Source: Clostridium sp. OF03-18AA
GTDB taxonomy: Bacteria > Bacillota > Clostridia > Lachnospirales > Lachnospiraceae
NCBI RefSeq assembly: GCF_003478035.1
Contig: NZ_QUEP01000003.1
Span: 1-64,000, forward strand
DNA length: 64,000 nt
Reading direction: 5' to 3'
Shown here: in pieces, positions 50,486-60,110 of the stretch
How the letters are laid out: each line of letters starts with the position of its first letter
How positions within the stretch are numbered: the first letter of the stretch is position 1
Position numbers and translations under genes: made by a program
Notes under the pieces: model-generated
What the model was told of the DNA's origin: nothing
Seen by the model: only the letters and a program-made list of their open reading frames with translations
Database searches by the model: none

Positions 50486-50632
50486 CTATTTACTTTCTGT
50501 AATATACGCTTTTACCAGGCGGTTCAGTGTACCTTTCATCTGTACCACAATGTCCATCAGCCTGTCGTTCTCTTCGCGAAGCCTTTGGTTTTCTTCTTCC
50601 AGAGCACTTTTGTAATGTCGTTCCATGCTCAT
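50486..50632 (-). CDS. 48-residue coiled-coil protein of unknown function
   Basis: From ATG 50632, with AAGGGGG about nine bases upstream, the product is 48 residues. An in-frame extension to 50710 was rejected because it lacks a site. The centre (LEEENQRLREENDRLMDIVVQMKGTL) shows heptad spacing of Leu and Ile with many charged residues, a short parallel coiled coil that could form a dimer. It has no signal peptide. The family is unknown to me. It stands alone between two converging terminators or genes. Confidence 0.55.
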   Translation of the reverse strand: MSMERHYKSALEEENQRLREENDRLMDIVVQMKGTLNRLVKAYITESK

Positions 50633-50814
50633 TGTTTTCGTCCCCCTTACGCCTCGTCCGCAGCCGCCCTTTCCCGCGTCTGCTTCCTTTTTCTTAAATA
50701 TATAATACATTTTTCCAGAATTGAAAAGTAGTTTTTGAACGCAAGTTTCGACAGCTTTCGAAAACGCAAAGCGACAGTCCCACTCAAAAGCAGAACTGCC
50801 GCAAAACTCATCTT

Positions 50815-51606
50815 TTATATAATATGAAGTTTTTCAAATGCCCATGCGATCCCGTCATCCTCCACGTCCTTCGTGATAAAGGTCGCGTAAGGTTCCAGGC
50901 CTTTCGCGTGTTTTTCCATGATGATGCTGTTTCCGGCATAGCGGATCATCGCCAGGTCATTCATACTGTCACCGAAGGCGTAGGAATCTTCTCTCGCGAT
51001 CCCATAGTGTTTCAGGATCACTTCCATCGCCGTCGCCTTATCATAGCCTGTTGGCACACACTCATAGAGTCCGTGTCCCCGGTCGATCGCGGTCATATCC
51101 GGCGCCAGGATCTTTAAGAAGCTCTCCGCATCACTATTCTCATCCGCCAGAACACAGAACTTGTCAAAATCGACTTCTTCCGTGTTCCAGTCTGCGCTCG
51201 CAAGTCCCTGGTTTTTATATACAACGTTCTTCACATGTTCGATCTCTTCCATGTGGGAGACGCCGATCTGGACCGTACAAACCTTCGGTCCCTCAAGGAT
51301 CCCGTCGAGTCTGCACGCGAGGATCGCTCTCTGGAGCTCCATCCGGCGCTTCGCGGAGATCTTTCTGTGAAGCAGGGCTTTTCCTTCCGCTTCTATGTAG
51401 GTTCCGCATCCGCAGAGGTAACCGTCGACCGGTACTTTCCCCTCAACGTCCTTCATCAGGCATCTCGTCCGCCCGGAATTGATGAATATCAGATGTCCGG
51501 CGCGGCGCGCCTCGGTGATCGCAGCCGCCGCGCTCTTCGGAAGCTCTTTCGACGCATCCACTAAGAGCGTTCCGTCAATGTCAAAAAATAATGCTTTTCT
51601 TTTCAT
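50815..51606 (-). CDS. Cof-type HAD phosphatase
   Basis: The 263-residue product has HAD motif I FFDIDGTLL at 7-15, motif II INSGRT, the Lys of motif III in YDKATAM, and motif IV FGDSMNDLAMI, with a C2-type cap (about 85-185). Cof/YbiV-like enzymes dephosphorylate sugar phosphates or cofactors such as FMN; substrate cannot be set from sequence. The ribosome binding site is weak (AAGAGAAC). Confidence 0.92.
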   Translation of the reverse strand: MKRKALFFDIDGTLLVDASKELPKSAAAAITEARRAGHLIFINSGRTRCLMKDVEGKVPVDGYLCGCGTYIEAEGKALLHRKISAKRRMELQRAILACRLDGILEGPKVCTVQIGVSHMEEIEHVKNVVYKNQGLASADWNTEEVDFDKFCVLADENSDAESFLKILAPDMTAIDRGHGLYECVPTGYDKATAMEVILKHYGIAREDSYAFGDSMNDLAMIRYAGNSIIMEKHAKGLEPYATFITKDVEDDGIAWAFEKLHII

Positions 51607-51685
51607 ATTGTTCTCTTATCGCATTTCTGCTGTCAGTATCTCTGCTCAGCACTTTGCAGAATAGCCGAACCATTTCCTGTCCGTA

Positions 51686-52873
51686 TTATTTTGCTTCCGT
51701 ACTGCTTTCGCTTTCCTCTGCAACAGTCTCTGCTTCTTCTAAGATATTCTCTGCTTCCGTTGTCTCTGCAGTGGTCTCCGGCGCTTCAACGTAAGTAGAA
51801 TTGCCGATCAGGTAGTAGTAGACAGCACCCATATCAAAGATCTGGTTTGCGGAGTCCTCACCGTATGTTGCCGTCATCTGCGCTGCATTCTTGAAGTAAT
51901 TCATAACAGCGAGCTTATCTTTCTGATCTTCAGTCGCAGAGAGATTTTCCTGTGCCTGAATCGCGTCTAAAACGAGCTGCTGTTTTACAAGGTTTTCAGC
52001 AGTATCGCGAAGTCCATCCTCATCCGTTCCGAGGAACATGCTGAGGAACTGGTCAAACTCAAGACCATAGCTGCTCGCATAGCTGGAGTATGTGGTCTTT
52101 AACTGGTTGAACATGTCATCAACAGCGTCCGGATCTGCTGTGACTTCGGAGTTATTGATCACTTCATTTAAGAGCTCACTTCCGGCTGCGTTGAAGAACT
52201 GGCTGTCGGCCTCCGCCTGGAGATCCGCACACACTTCCTCTTTTAACTGATCAAGAGTCGCTGTATCATCGTTGTAGTAACGTTTTGCGAGGTCATCGTC
52301 CACCTTGCTCTCGGACTCAGATTTTAACTGGTTTAATTTCACATGGAATACGACTTCCTGTCCTGCAAGATCTGCGCTTCCGTAGTTATCCGGGAACTTT
52401 AAGTTTAAGTCTTTCTCATCTCCGACGTTCATGCCGATCACACCGTCCTCAAAGCCGTCAATGAAAGTTCCGCTTCCAAGCTTCAGATCGTAACCTTCTG
52501 CAGTTCCGCCGTCAAACGCAACGCCGTCCTTTGTTCCGGAATAATCGATATTCGCGGTATCGCCTTCCGCAGCCGGGCGTCCCTCGATCGTTACCGGATA
52601 CTCTGCGCAGAGCTCCTTTAATCTTGTCTGGACCTGTTCATCCGTCACTTCCTCTACCTTTGCAGAATAAGTCAGGTTCTTATAATCTCCGAGAGTCACG
52701 CTCTCCTCGTCGTGAAGCTCTTCCTCGGATTTTGTCTCCGTCTCAACAGTTGCAGCTGCTGCCTGCTCCTCAGACGCAGAGCTGCTCTCTGTGTTCTGGC
52801 TCTTATTTCCGCATCCTGTTACGATCACAGCCGCTGCTGCAACACAGAGACCTGCTTTTATGATTTTTTTCAT
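51686..52873 (-). CDS. trigger factor-like PPIase lipoprotein
   Basis: From ATG 52873 (AAGGAAAAAG upstream) the product is 395 residues. A lipoprotein signal ends at Cys21 (VIVTGCGN). After an acidic linker comes an FKBP-type PPIase domain (about 105-190: EGDTANIDYSGTKDGVAFDGG, DGFEDGVIGMNVGDEKDL) and then a helical region like the trigger factor C-terminal arms (about 200-350). It thus has the trigger factor order without the ribosome-binding domain and sits outside the membrane, so it is probably a folding helper for exported proteins. A Glu/Thr/Ser-rich tail closes it. Confidence 0.9.
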   Translation of the reverse strand: MKKIIKAGLCVAAAAVIVTGCGNKSQNTESSSASEEQAAAATVETETKSEEELHDEESVTLGDYKNLTYSAKVEEVTDEQVQTRLKELCAEYPVTIEGRPAAEGDTANIDYSGTKDGVAFDGGTAEGYDLKLGSGTFIDGFEDGVIGMNVGDEKDLNLKFPDNYGSADLAGQEVVFHVKLNQLKSESESKVDDDLAKRYYNDDTATLDQLKEEVCADLQAEADSQFFNAAGSELLNEVINNSEVTADPDAVDDMFNQLKTTYSSYASSYGLEFDQFLSMFLGTDEDGLRDTAENLVKQQLVLDAIQAQENLSATEDQKDKLAVMNYFKNAAQMTATYGEDSANQIFDMGAVYYYLIGNSTYVEAPETTAETTEAENILEEAETVAEESESSTEAK

Positions 52874-53011
52874 GTTTTCTTTTTCCTTCCATTCTGTCTC
52901 ATATTCCCCGCGTGTCTCCCGTTTTCCGGAACATCCGCGCGTAATACTCATTCTAACATACCGTCACGCGAAAAAAAAGAGTGTTCACAGAAATTTAAGA
53001 CATGTGTTAGA

Positions 53012-53110
53012 AAACAAGTGAAAAAACGCTTCACGAGTTTCCCCTTGTTATCGCGACAGTCGCCAAGGTCTCGCGCAAGCGCGGACTTTGACTCGTCGTT
53101 CGCGTAAATA
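53012..53110. repeat. dispersed structured repeat R2, copy 2
   Basis: Matches 37516-37614 at 94 of 99 positions without gaps. It keeps the AACAAG/CTTGTT stem and the CGCG-CAAG-CGCG tip; some stem pairs are mismatched here (C-A in the first hairpin tip, G to A in the outer arm of the second). It lies between the lipoprotein gene leader and the terminator of the M18 gene, the same relative place as copy 1. Confidence 0.8.
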
Positions 53111-53172
53111 AAAACACTCTGCAAAGATCTTCCATGTCTTACGTCCATCAGGATCTCTTCCAGAGTGTTTTT
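53110..53172. terminator. terminator after the M18 aminopeptidase gene
   Basis: AAAAACACTCTG and CAGAGTGTTTTT, with an inner AGATC/GATCT, form a long stem with A and T runs on both sides. Confidence 0.8.
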
Positions 53173-53263
53173 CAATAATGTTTCAATTTTTTCAAAACGT
53201 GGCGTTAGAAATGTCCTTCCGACTCCTGGACACAGCTCCTGCCGGTCCAGCCGTCATCCGCAT

Positions 53264-54655
53264 TTATTTATAGAACGCACAGAACGCCTTATATGTATTG
53301 TATACATCAAGCTTCGAAGCCAGCTCAAACGGTGCGTGCATGGAAAGGATCGGAACGCCGAGGTCCACAACATCCACATCCATCATCGCCACATACTGGG
53401 CGATCGTTCCGCCACCGCCCGCATCGACTGCACCGAGCTCACCGGTCTGCCAGTACACACCGTTCTCTTCCATGATGCCGATGACCTTTGCCATCGTCTC
53501 CGCGCTTGCATCGCTGCTGCCGGACTTTCCTCTCGCGCCTGTATATTTTGTGAGCACGCAGCCTTTGTTTACATAACTCGAGTTTCTGCTCTCGTATACA
53601 CTCGCGAACGTCGGATCATAAGCCGCGTTTACATCGGAAGAAAGGCAGATGGAATGGCGCAGCACAGTCTTTGTGTCCGCCCCGAAGCTCTCCGCGAGGT
53701 CCTCGACCGCATGATGGACATAGTCCGAGTGAAGTCCCGTATTCCCGATAGAACCGATCTCCTCTTTGTCCGTAAGGATCGTAAATGTCGTGTGTTCCGG
53801 ATTCTTTGTCCCGATCTCCGCCATCAGAGCTGTGTACGCGCAGACGCGGTCATCCTGGCCGTAAGCTCCCACAAGTCCGCGGTCAAGTCCGATATCGACT
53901 GCCTTGTATGCCGGGACCATCTCGATCTCCGCACGGGTGAAATCTTTTTCCGTGATCCCGTAGCGCTCGTTCAGTAACTTCATCGCAAGAAGCTTTGCCG
54001 GATTTTTGATTTTCTCGTTCTCCTCGTCATGGTACGGGATCGAACCGATGATAATATTGAGTTCCTCGCCCTTTAAACCTTCCGCGAGCTTTCTCCCGTT
54101 CTGTTCGGAAGCGAGATGAGGGAGAAGATCTGTCACGCAGAATTGCGGATCGCCCTCATTTTCGCCGATGGAGATCTCAACGACCTCTCCGTCAGCTTTT
54201 ACAACGACGCCATGCATGGATAACGGCACGGTCCCCCACTGGTATTTGCGGATCCCGCCGTAATAGTGCGGTTTTAAATATGCGATCTCATCCTTCTCAA
54301 ACAGCGGATTCGGTTTTAAATCCAGGCGCGGGGAATCGATGTGGGCACCGTTCATCCTCAATCCCTCGTTCAGATCTTTTGTTCCGATTGTGGAAGCAAT
54401 GATCGCCTTCTTCCGGTTGTTCCAGTAGATCTTATCCCCTGCTTTGTAGGAAGCTTTCGGATCAAATTTCTGATATCCTGCGTTTTCCAGGAGTGTAACT
54501 GCTTTTTTCACGCATTCTCTCTCTGTTTTTCCCTCATTTAAGAATGTCTTATATCCCTCACAGAAATCCTGTGCCTCCGGGATCTGCTCCGGCGCTTTTT
54601 CGCCGATATGCGGAGCTTCCCAGAGAAGTGCTTTTTCAAGATCTTTGCCGTTCAT
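53264..54655 (-). CDS. M18 family aminopeptidase
   Basis: The 463-residue product is an aspartyl aminopeptidase-type metalloprotease. The zinc ligand regions are visible: NGAHIDSPRLDLKPNP, GQDDRVCAYTAL, TDKEEIGSIGNTG (with the catalytic Glu), SSDVNAAYDPTFASVYE and SMHAPFELASKLDV. It removes N-terminal, often acidic, residues in the cytosol. GGAGG precedes the ATG. It is followed by a terminator; dtd lies 31 bases upstream, so the two may share a message. Confidence 0.95.
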   Translation of the reverse strand: MNGKDLEKALLWEAPHIGEKAPEQIPEAQDFCEGYKTFLNEGKTERECVKKAVTLLENAGYQKFDPKASYKAGDKIYWNNRKKAIIASTIGTKDLNEGLRMNGAHIDSPRLDLKPNPLFEKDEIAYLKPHYYGGIRKYQWGTVPLSMHGVVVKADGEVVEISIGENEGDPQFCVTDLLPHLASEQNGRKLAEGLKGEELNIIIGSIPYHDEENEKIKNPAKLLAMKLLNERYGITEKDFTRAEIEMVPAYKAVDIGLDRGLVGAYGQDDRVCAYTALMAEIGTKNPEHTTFTILTDKEEIGSIGNTGLHSDYVHHAVEDLAESFGADTKTVLRHSICLSSDVNAAYDPTFASVYESRNSSYVNKGCVLTKYTGARGKSGSSDASAETMAKVIGIMEENGVYWQTGELGAVDAGGGGTIAQYVAMMDVDVVDLGVPILSMHAPFELASKLDVYNTYKAFCAFYK

Positions 54656-54686
54656 TCTAAAAATCCTCCGTATGTGTAATAGTATC

Positions 54687-55142
54687 CTATTTCGGGAACA
54701 GCTCTTTGCTGTCCAGCATCAGTGTAAACGGTCCGTCATTCAGCAGATCCACCTTCATATCCGCTCCAAACTCCCCGTGCGCCACTTTTTCCACATGCTT
54801 TTTGCACTGTTCCATAAAATATTCATAGAGACGGTTCGCATGATCCGGCGCTCCTGCACCAGTAAAGCTCGGACGGTTGCCCTTCCGGCAGTCTGCATAC
54901 AGTGTAAACTGGCTCACCACAAGGATCTCGCCGCCCACATCCTGAAGAGAGCGGTTCGTCTTTCCGTTCTCATCCTCAAAAATGCGGAGTCTGCAGATCT
55001 TGTCCGCCATTTTATCTGCGATCGTCTCATCATCCTCATCAGATACACCGAGAAGGATCAGGAATCCCTGTCCGATGGAACCGGTCTCCCGCCCGTCCAC
55101 ATGTACCGACGCATGTTTTACTCTCTGTAGTACGACTCTCAT
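54687..55142 (-). CDS. dtd: D-aminoacyl-tRNA deacylase
   Basis: The 151-residue product has [17 protein letters not shown] at the start, the [17 protein letters not shown] motif around 77-94 and [11 protein letters not shown] near the end (the Gly-cis-Pro-type NxGPxT motif), diagnostic for DTD. It removes D-amino acids from mischarged tRNA. The length is normal. It follows the ppGpp synthetase gene by about 96 bases in the same direction, a common link in Clostridia where the bifunctional RelA-SpoT gene is usually the neighbour. Confidence 0.97.
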   Translation of the reverse strand: MRVVLQRVKHASVHVDGRETGSIGQGFLILLGVSDEDDETIADKMADKICRLRIFEDENGKTNRSLQDVGGEILVVSQFTLYADCRKGNRPSFTGAGAPDHANRLYEYFMEQCKKHVEKVAHGEFGADMKVDLLNDGPFTLMLDSKELFPK

Positions 55143-55238
55143 CTATCTTTCCTCCAGACTGGCCGCTCTGCATCCGCTTTTCCGGAGTGCAGATCTTTCG
55201 TCTTGGAACTTTCTGTCATCAAAACAGCCAAAAACGGT

Positions 55239-55958
55239 CTATGTCGGACCGTTTCCTGCAAGTTCCTCCTGTTTTCTTTCTGCTTTCTCACGCTCGCGGC
55301 GCTTTTCTTCCTCACGCCTGCGCTCTTCCTCCTCGACGGCCATGATCGCCTGGTTTAAGGAGAACATCTTCATATCCAGCATATCCACCATATCTGCACA
55401 GGACTTTAACTCCCGTTCCAGATAATCCGGTGCCTTTCCCTCAAACTTATAAGCGATCTTGTGTTCCAGGGACGCCCAGAAGTCCATCGCGATGGTGCGG
55501 ATCTGGATCTCGACCTTCGTATCTCTCTTTCCCTCCGACAGATAGACCGGGATCGTCACCACCATATGGTAGCTCTTATATCCGTTCGCCTTCGGATATT
55601 TAATGTAGTCCTTGACATGCAGGACTGTAATATCCGCCTGTCTGGCGATCATATCCGCGATGGGATAAATATCGGACATAAAGGAACAGATGATCCGGAT
55701 CCCCGCGATGTCGTTTAAATGCTCCACCATGTTATCGATCGTGACCTCACATCCATCGTGCTTCAGCTTTTTCACGATGCTCTCCGGCGTCTTTAACCGG
55801 GAAGTGATGTGTTCGATCGGGTTGTAATTGTATAACTGGATAAATTCATTATTTAAGATCTCGATCTTCGTGTTGATGGATTTTAACGCGGAGCTGTATA
55901 AAAACATCGTTGATTTCCACTGATCGATCTGATCAAACTCTCCAGACTCTTTCGTCAT
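55239..55958 (-). CDS. small alarmone (ppGpp) synthetase, RelQ/YjbM-like
   Basis: From ATG 55958 (AAGGGGG upstream) the product is 239 residues. The RelA/SpoT synthetase domain shows RLKTPESIVKKLK, IDNMVEHLNDIAGIRIICSF, YPKANGYKSYHMVV and VEIQIRTIAMDFWASLEHKI, including the EIQIRT motif typical of synthetases. There is no hydrolase, TGS or ACT domain, so it is a small synthetase that makes ppGpp or pppGpp from GTP/GDP and ATP. The last 35 residues are a charged Glu/Arg helix (EEERRREEEKRREREKAER). Confidence 0.94.
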   Translation of the reverse strand: MTKESGEFDQIDQWKSTMFLYSSALKSINTKIEILNNEFIQLYNYNPIEHITSRLKTPESIVKKLKHDGCEVTIDNMVEHLNDIAGIRIICSFMSDIYPIADMIARQADITVLHVKDYIKYPKANGYKSYHMVVTIPVYLSEGKRDTKVEIQIRTIAMDFWASLEHKIAYKFEGKAPDYLERELKSCADMVDMLDMKMFSLNQAIMAVEEEERRREEEKRREREKAERKQEELAGNGPT

Positions 55959-56025
55959 GCTGACGCCCCCTTTCTTTGCAGCCGGGAACGTTCCGTCCAT
56001 GCGACCATGTCTTCACGCTTTCCTG

Positions 56026-56922
56026 CTACAGCTTCAGACCCTTTAAGAGATCCGCAAGACCTGTGCTTGCCTGACCTTCTTCCTTATATCCGTAGGTGTC
56101 CTCAGCTTCTCTCTCCGCTTCCTCCTCGATCAGCTCTTTCATGGACAGACTGATCTTGTTGTTCGCGGTGGAGATGATCTTTACTTTTACGTTCTGTCCC
56201 TCTTTCAGCACCGCACCCGGATGTTTGATCCGCTTTGTGCTGATCTGGGAGATGTGAAGGAGACCGGTAAGTCCGTTTTCCAGCTCAACAAATGCACCGT
56301 AATCCTTTAAGGTCTCGACCGTGCCGTTCATGACAGCGCCGACTTCACATTTTGCGATCTTTTTATTTGTCTCTTCCTGTTTTTTCTCTCTCGCTGCCTC
56401 GCGTCCAGATAATACGAGACGGTGTGTCTCCTCATCTGCCGTGATCACGGTCACTTCGATCGTCTTTCCGTCGAATTCCTTTAAATCTTCCACATACTCG
56501 TCGCTGAGGCGGGAAGCCGGGATAAAGCCGCGGATCCCTTCCAGATATGCGACAGCACCTGCGTTTACGATCTCAGCGATCTTTACCGGAACGACCGTGC
56601 GCTCTTCCATCATGGTCTTCAGTTTATCCCACGCAAGGACCTGGTTTGCCTCCTTTTTGGAGAGGACCATGTTTCCTTCCCCGTCATTTGTCGCCATCAC
56701 GGTCGCCGTGATCTCATCACCCGGCTGGATCATCTCCGCCATGTTGAAACCAGGATCTTCGCTCAGATCTTCTTTGCGGATCACGCCGTCCGCGTAGGTC
56801 TTTAAGTCCACGATCACCGCGTCATCTGTCACATCAAGCACGGTACCAGTCACAACATCGCCAACTCTAATTTTTTTAAGGGAAGCTTCTAACTCCTCTT
56901 TGTAATCGTCCATGGATTCCAT
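56026..56922 (-). CDS. S1 domain RNA-binding protein (short RpsA-like)
   Basis: The 298-residue product has three S1 domains: about 20-85 (GDVVTGTVLDVTDDAVIVDL), 105-170 (VPVKIAEIVNAGAVAYLEG, RGFIPASRL) and 190-260 (GAVMNGTVETLKDYGAFVELE, GLLHISQIS). Firmicutes often have such short S1-like proteins, which may help translation initiation on some messages or act in RNA turnover. GGAGAG lies before the ATG. It is 67 bases upstream of the small synthetase gene and in the same direction. Confidence 0.94.
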   Translation of the reverse strand: MESMDDYKEELEASLKKIRVGDVVTGTVLDVTDDAVIVDLKTYADGVIRKEDLSEDPGFNMAEMIQPGDEITATVMATNDGEGNMVLSKKEANQVLAWDKLKTMMEERTVVPVKIAEIVNAGAVAYLEGIRGFIPASRLSDEYVEDLKEFDGKTIEVTVITADEETHRLVLSGREAAREKKQEETNKKIAKCEVGAVMNGTVETLKDYGAFVELENGLTGLLHISQISTKRIKHPGAVLKEGQNVKVKIISTANNKISLSMKELIEEEAEREAEDTYGYKEEGQASTGLADLLKGLKL

Positions 56923-57147
56923 ATTTCATCTCTCCTTTTCTCATCCTCCATTTTTATTCCGCTTATTTCTATAAAAAGTCCATAAGAATGGATGATAATT
57001 TCTTCCTCTATTTAACCATATTCTGTGAATATTTGCCATAGTTTTCATAAAAATTTTATGATAAAATGTGCATAGTGATTACTGTACACAGGTAGGAATT
57101 TTCTGAACTGAAACAGGAATTTTCTGATATTTTTGGAGGCATTTACC

Positions 57148-57876
57148 ATGAAAGATTATGCTGATCTGCATACCCATACCATCGCGAGCGGACATGCCTA
57201 CGGAACCATCACGGAGATGGTCCATGCCGCTGCATTAAAGAACCTGCCGATCCTCGGCATCACCGAGCACGCCCCGTCCATGCCGGGAAGCTGCGGGGAA
57301 ATGCAATTCTGCAACTTCAATGTGATCCCGCCGGTCTTAGAGGGTGTCCGTCTTTTATTCGGATGTGAATTAAACATCGTGGACTACAGCGGAACCATCG
57401 ACCTGTCAGAGCGGATGTTAAAGCGCTTATCCTACACAGTCGTCAGTCTCCATGACCTCTGCCTGAAACCGGGAACAATGGAAGACAACACCTTCGCGGT
57501 GCTCACAGCGTTAAGAAATCCGTATGTCACGATCCTCGGACATCCGGATGATGGAAAATTTCCACTGGACTATGAGGCGGTCGTAAAAGCCGCAAAGGAC
57601 AACCACCGCATGATCGAGCTCAACAACACCTCCCTGACACCAGGCGGTTCCCGCATCCACGCATATGAAAATGACAGGATCATTCTCCCGCTCTGCGCCA
57701 GCTACAAGGTTCCGGTCATCATGAACAGCGATGCACACTTTACGACATCGGTCGGCGACCACGCGCGCGCGGAGGCCCTCTTAAAAGAGTTAAACTTCCC
57801 GGAAACACTCATCGCGAACTATCACCCGGAGATCCTGAAGGAATATATCCCGGACCTGGCGGATTTTCAGGGCTGA
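57148..57876 (+). CDS. PHP-domain phosphatase/phosphoesterase (YcdX-like)
   Basis: From ATG 57148 (GGAGG upstream) the product is 242 residues. Metal ligands of the PHP fold are visible: DLHTHT at 5-10, TEHAP, CELNIVD, SLHD, GHPDDGK and NSDAH. This set of His, Asp and Glu binds three metals in YcdX-type enzymes, which hydrolyse phosphate esters. Substrate is unknown. It is a single plus-strand gene divergent from the S1 gene and followed by a strong terminator. A -10 box TAAAAT lies upstream near 57060, without a good -35. Confidence 0.92.
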   Translation: MKDYADLHTHTIASGHAYGTITEMVHAAALKNLPILGITEHAPSMPGSCGEMQFCNFNVIPPVLEGVRLLFGCELNIVDYSGTIDLSERMLKRLSYTVVSLHDLCLKPGTMEDNTFAVLTALRNPYVTILGHPDDGKFPLDYEAVVKAAKDNHRMIELNNTSLTPGGSRIHAYENDRIILPLCASYKVPVIMNSDAHFTTSVGDHARAEALLKELNFPETLIANYHPEILKEYIPDLADFQG

Positions 57877-57959
57877 ATATCTCGTATCGAAATGGCAGAA
57901 ATTCTCCTGCCCCGCCAGCGAGATCCATAAAACGATGTTTTTTACAGAAAAATGAGCAC

Positions 57960-58002
57960 AAAAACGGCTGTGAAGTGATTCTTTTCTTCACAGCCGTTTT
58001 TC
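57960..58002 (+). terminator. terminator of the PHP gene
   Basis: AAAAACGGCTGTGAA and TTCACAGCCGTTTTT form a perfect stem with T run, about 85 bases after the stop. Confidence 0.85.
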
Positions 58003-58112
58003 TTTCGTAAGAAACCATGTTTCAGGTTATTTTTCTGGACCTGCTCACCGGAACCCGTCCTGTCAGATCTTTGTTCCACCGGGCAGACGGTTTTCAGAGC
58101 TGAACCTGCGCT

Positions 58113-58559
58113 CTACTTTAACAGTTTATCAACCTTCGCCCACAGCGCCTGCAGTTCCTTCTGATCGCCCAGACGATCCTTCTGGATCCGGATAATGTTC
58201 TCGAGCGCCGCATTCGCGCCGTCCGCGTTTAATTTCGCGTCACAGGATTTCTTCGCCTTTGTGTAAGGATCCATACTCTCCTGATCTTCTTCCTGCTCCG
58301 CCTGGAGCTTCTGGATCTTATCCACAAGCTTTACCGCCTCATCCGACGGATTCTTCACATCCTGCCATTCCAGCAGATGCGTATTATTCTCCGCATTGAT
58401 CGTATCCAGAGCGATACTGTTCTTTAACATCGTTTTCCAGTTGTCTGAGATCGCTGTCTCATACGTCTGCTTCGCAGTCTTATTATCCGCAAAGGCCGTA
58501 AGCGGCATTCCCGCAAGACATACCAGAAGACCGAATAAAAATAAAATCTTCTTCATCAT
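58113..58559 (-). CDS. small secreted helical protein of unknown function
   Basis: From ATGATG at 58559 (CAGGAGG upstream) the product is 148 residues. A signal peptide (1-24, cut near AFAD) is followed by a highly charged helical chain (NKTAKQTYETAISDNW, VKLVDKIQKLQAEQEEDQES). The mature part is almost free of Cys and aromatic residues. I recognise no family. It lies just after the sensor kinase gene in the same direction, so it might belong to that regulon or take part in its sensing. Confidence 0.75.
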   Translation of the reverse strand: MMKKILFLFGLLVCLAGMPLTAFADNKTAKQTYETAISDNWKTMLKNSIALDTINAENNTHLLEWQDVKNPSDEAVKLVDKIQKLQAEQEEDQESMDPYTKAKKSCDAKLNADGANAALENIIRIQKDRLGDQKELQALWAKVDKLLK

Positions 58560-58664
58560 TGTGTCCTCCTGTGATGTAAGCTGATAACAGATTTCCAAAA
58601 ATCCGCAGATATTTTCCATGCTTTCATGTCCAGAGAATCCTTCCTCTGAACTGTTACCATCTTA

Positions 58665-60110
58665 TCACACTTCCGTCCATTCTTCTACGGCAAAGCTGCG
58701 GCAATCCTGCGGCAGTATGATCGTAAACACGGCACCGTCCGGCGAACTTTCTGCCGCGATATCGCCTCCCATATATTCCATGGAACGCTTCGCGATGGAA
58801 AGCCCCAGCCCATGATTTCCGTTCTTTCCTTTATAAAAACGGTCGAACAGATGCGGCAGATCATTCTCTGCAATCCCCGATCCATCGTCGCGGATCGTAA
58901 GTTTCAGCTGATCCCCCGACTCTTCCACAGAAATCTGAACCATCTCCTTCGCATAGCGGATACAGTTTGATGTCACATTTGAGAACGCCCGCCCGAGCAG
59001 CATCACATCCGAGATAATCTTATGCTCGTCTCCCGGCAAAAATTCCAGTTTTATTTTTTTCTGGTAAGCAAGACCTTCCAGCCGCTCGATCTGATCCTCG
59101 ATATATTCCCGGATCCCCAGCTCCACCGGAACGACCTGGTAGCGCATCTGGTCCATTCTCGTGAGCGTCAGGATCCCGTCGACCACCTCCGTCAGACGGC
59201 TGCTCTCATCCAGGATCACTCCTGCTGCCTGGGATGTATCTTCAAAGACACCTCGCTGGATCCCCTGGGCATAGCCGCTGATGGACATGAGCGGGGTGCG
59301 GAGTTCATGGGACGCATTCTGGAAAAAGACGCGCTCCGCCTCGTCCGCCTTCAAAAGATTGTCCTGCATCTGGTTGATCTCATTCTCCAGTTCATAAAGC
59401 TCTTTTACGTTTGTTCCGGTCTCCACCTTTTTAAACTTCTTTTCGCCGATCCCGCGCGCTGCCTCACAGAGACGGCTCACCGGATTTGAGATACTTCCGG
59501 CTACAAACCAGAACAGCACGATGGAGACTCCCGCCATGACTCCCATGATCATGAGCACCAGTCTCGACACTTCATGTAAGATCACGCTTGTGTCATGGAT
59601 CGGGCAGTACAGCAGGATATTCTGGACACGCCCCGACCGTTTCTGCCCCACATCACGAAAATAGAGCATGTATCTCGTATCTCCGATCATCTCCTCGGAG
59701 ATCTCCCCGCTTTCAAACGAAGGATCATTTCCTGTCATTCTTATCAGGAATTCCGAGTACATCTGGGTCATCTCCGGCTGATCATCGTAGTTTTTCGGAT
59801 ACAGTACGCGGTAATTCTCTCCGATCACCAGCATCTTCGTCTCACCGGACTCCGTCTGGGCCGAGTTTCTCAGGGCATTCAGGAGACTTCCGCGGTCATC
59901 CTGTGCGCTGTTCTCATCCGGCACATCCACGTTGCTGTACTCCTCCGTAAGTTCCTCCACGGTCTTCACCATCTGCCCCAGATCCCGCTTCGCATTGTAG
60001 CTCATATGTCCGTCCAGCGCATAGCTGAACACGAACCATGCCGCCACCGGAAACGCGATCAAAAGCAGCATCACCGGGAGGAAGATCTTCATCCGGATAC
60101 TTAATTTCAT
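58665..60110 (-). CDS. membrane sensor histidine kinase (EnvZ/WalK class)
   Basis: The 481-residue product, from ATG 60110, has two membrane segments (about 9-31 and 183-205) around a 150-residue extracellular sensor region, a HAMP domain (NPVSRLCEAARGIGEKKF), His268 in QNASHELRTPLMS, and ATPase boxes VTSNCIRYAKE, DDGSGIAENDLPHLFDRFYKG and GLGLSIAKR. It should phosphorylate the OmpR-type regulator encoded just upstream, which it overlaps by four bases. The signal is unknown. Confidence 0.96.
   Translation of the reverse strand: MKLSIRMKIFLPVMLLLIAFPVAAWFVFSYALDGHMSYNAKRDLGQMVKTVEELTEEYSNVDVPDENSAQDDRGSLLNALRNSAQTESGETKMLVIGENYRVLYPKNYDDQPEMTQMYSEFLIRMTGNDPSFESGEISEEMIGDTRYMLYFRDVGQKRSGRVQNILLYCPIHDTSVILHEVSRLVLMIMGVMAGVSIVLFWFVAGSISNPVSRLCEAARGIGEKKFKKVETGTNVKELYELENEINQMQDNLLKADEAERVFFQNASHELRTPLMSISGYAQGIQRGVFEDTSQAAGVILDESSRLTEVVDGILTLTRMDQMRYQVVPVELGIREYIEDQIERLEGLAYQKKIKLEFLPGDEHKIISDVMLLGRAFSNVTSNCIRYAKEMVQISVEESGDQLKLTIRDDGSGIAENDLPHLFDRFYKGKNGNHGLGLSIAKRSMEYMGGDIAAESSPDGAVFTIILPQDCRSFAVEEWTEV

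Noticed and set aside
52948..53175. 75-residue minus-strand frame upstream of the trigger factor-like gene
   Set aside because: It runs through the R2 repeat and the M18 terminator and has no ribosome binding site.
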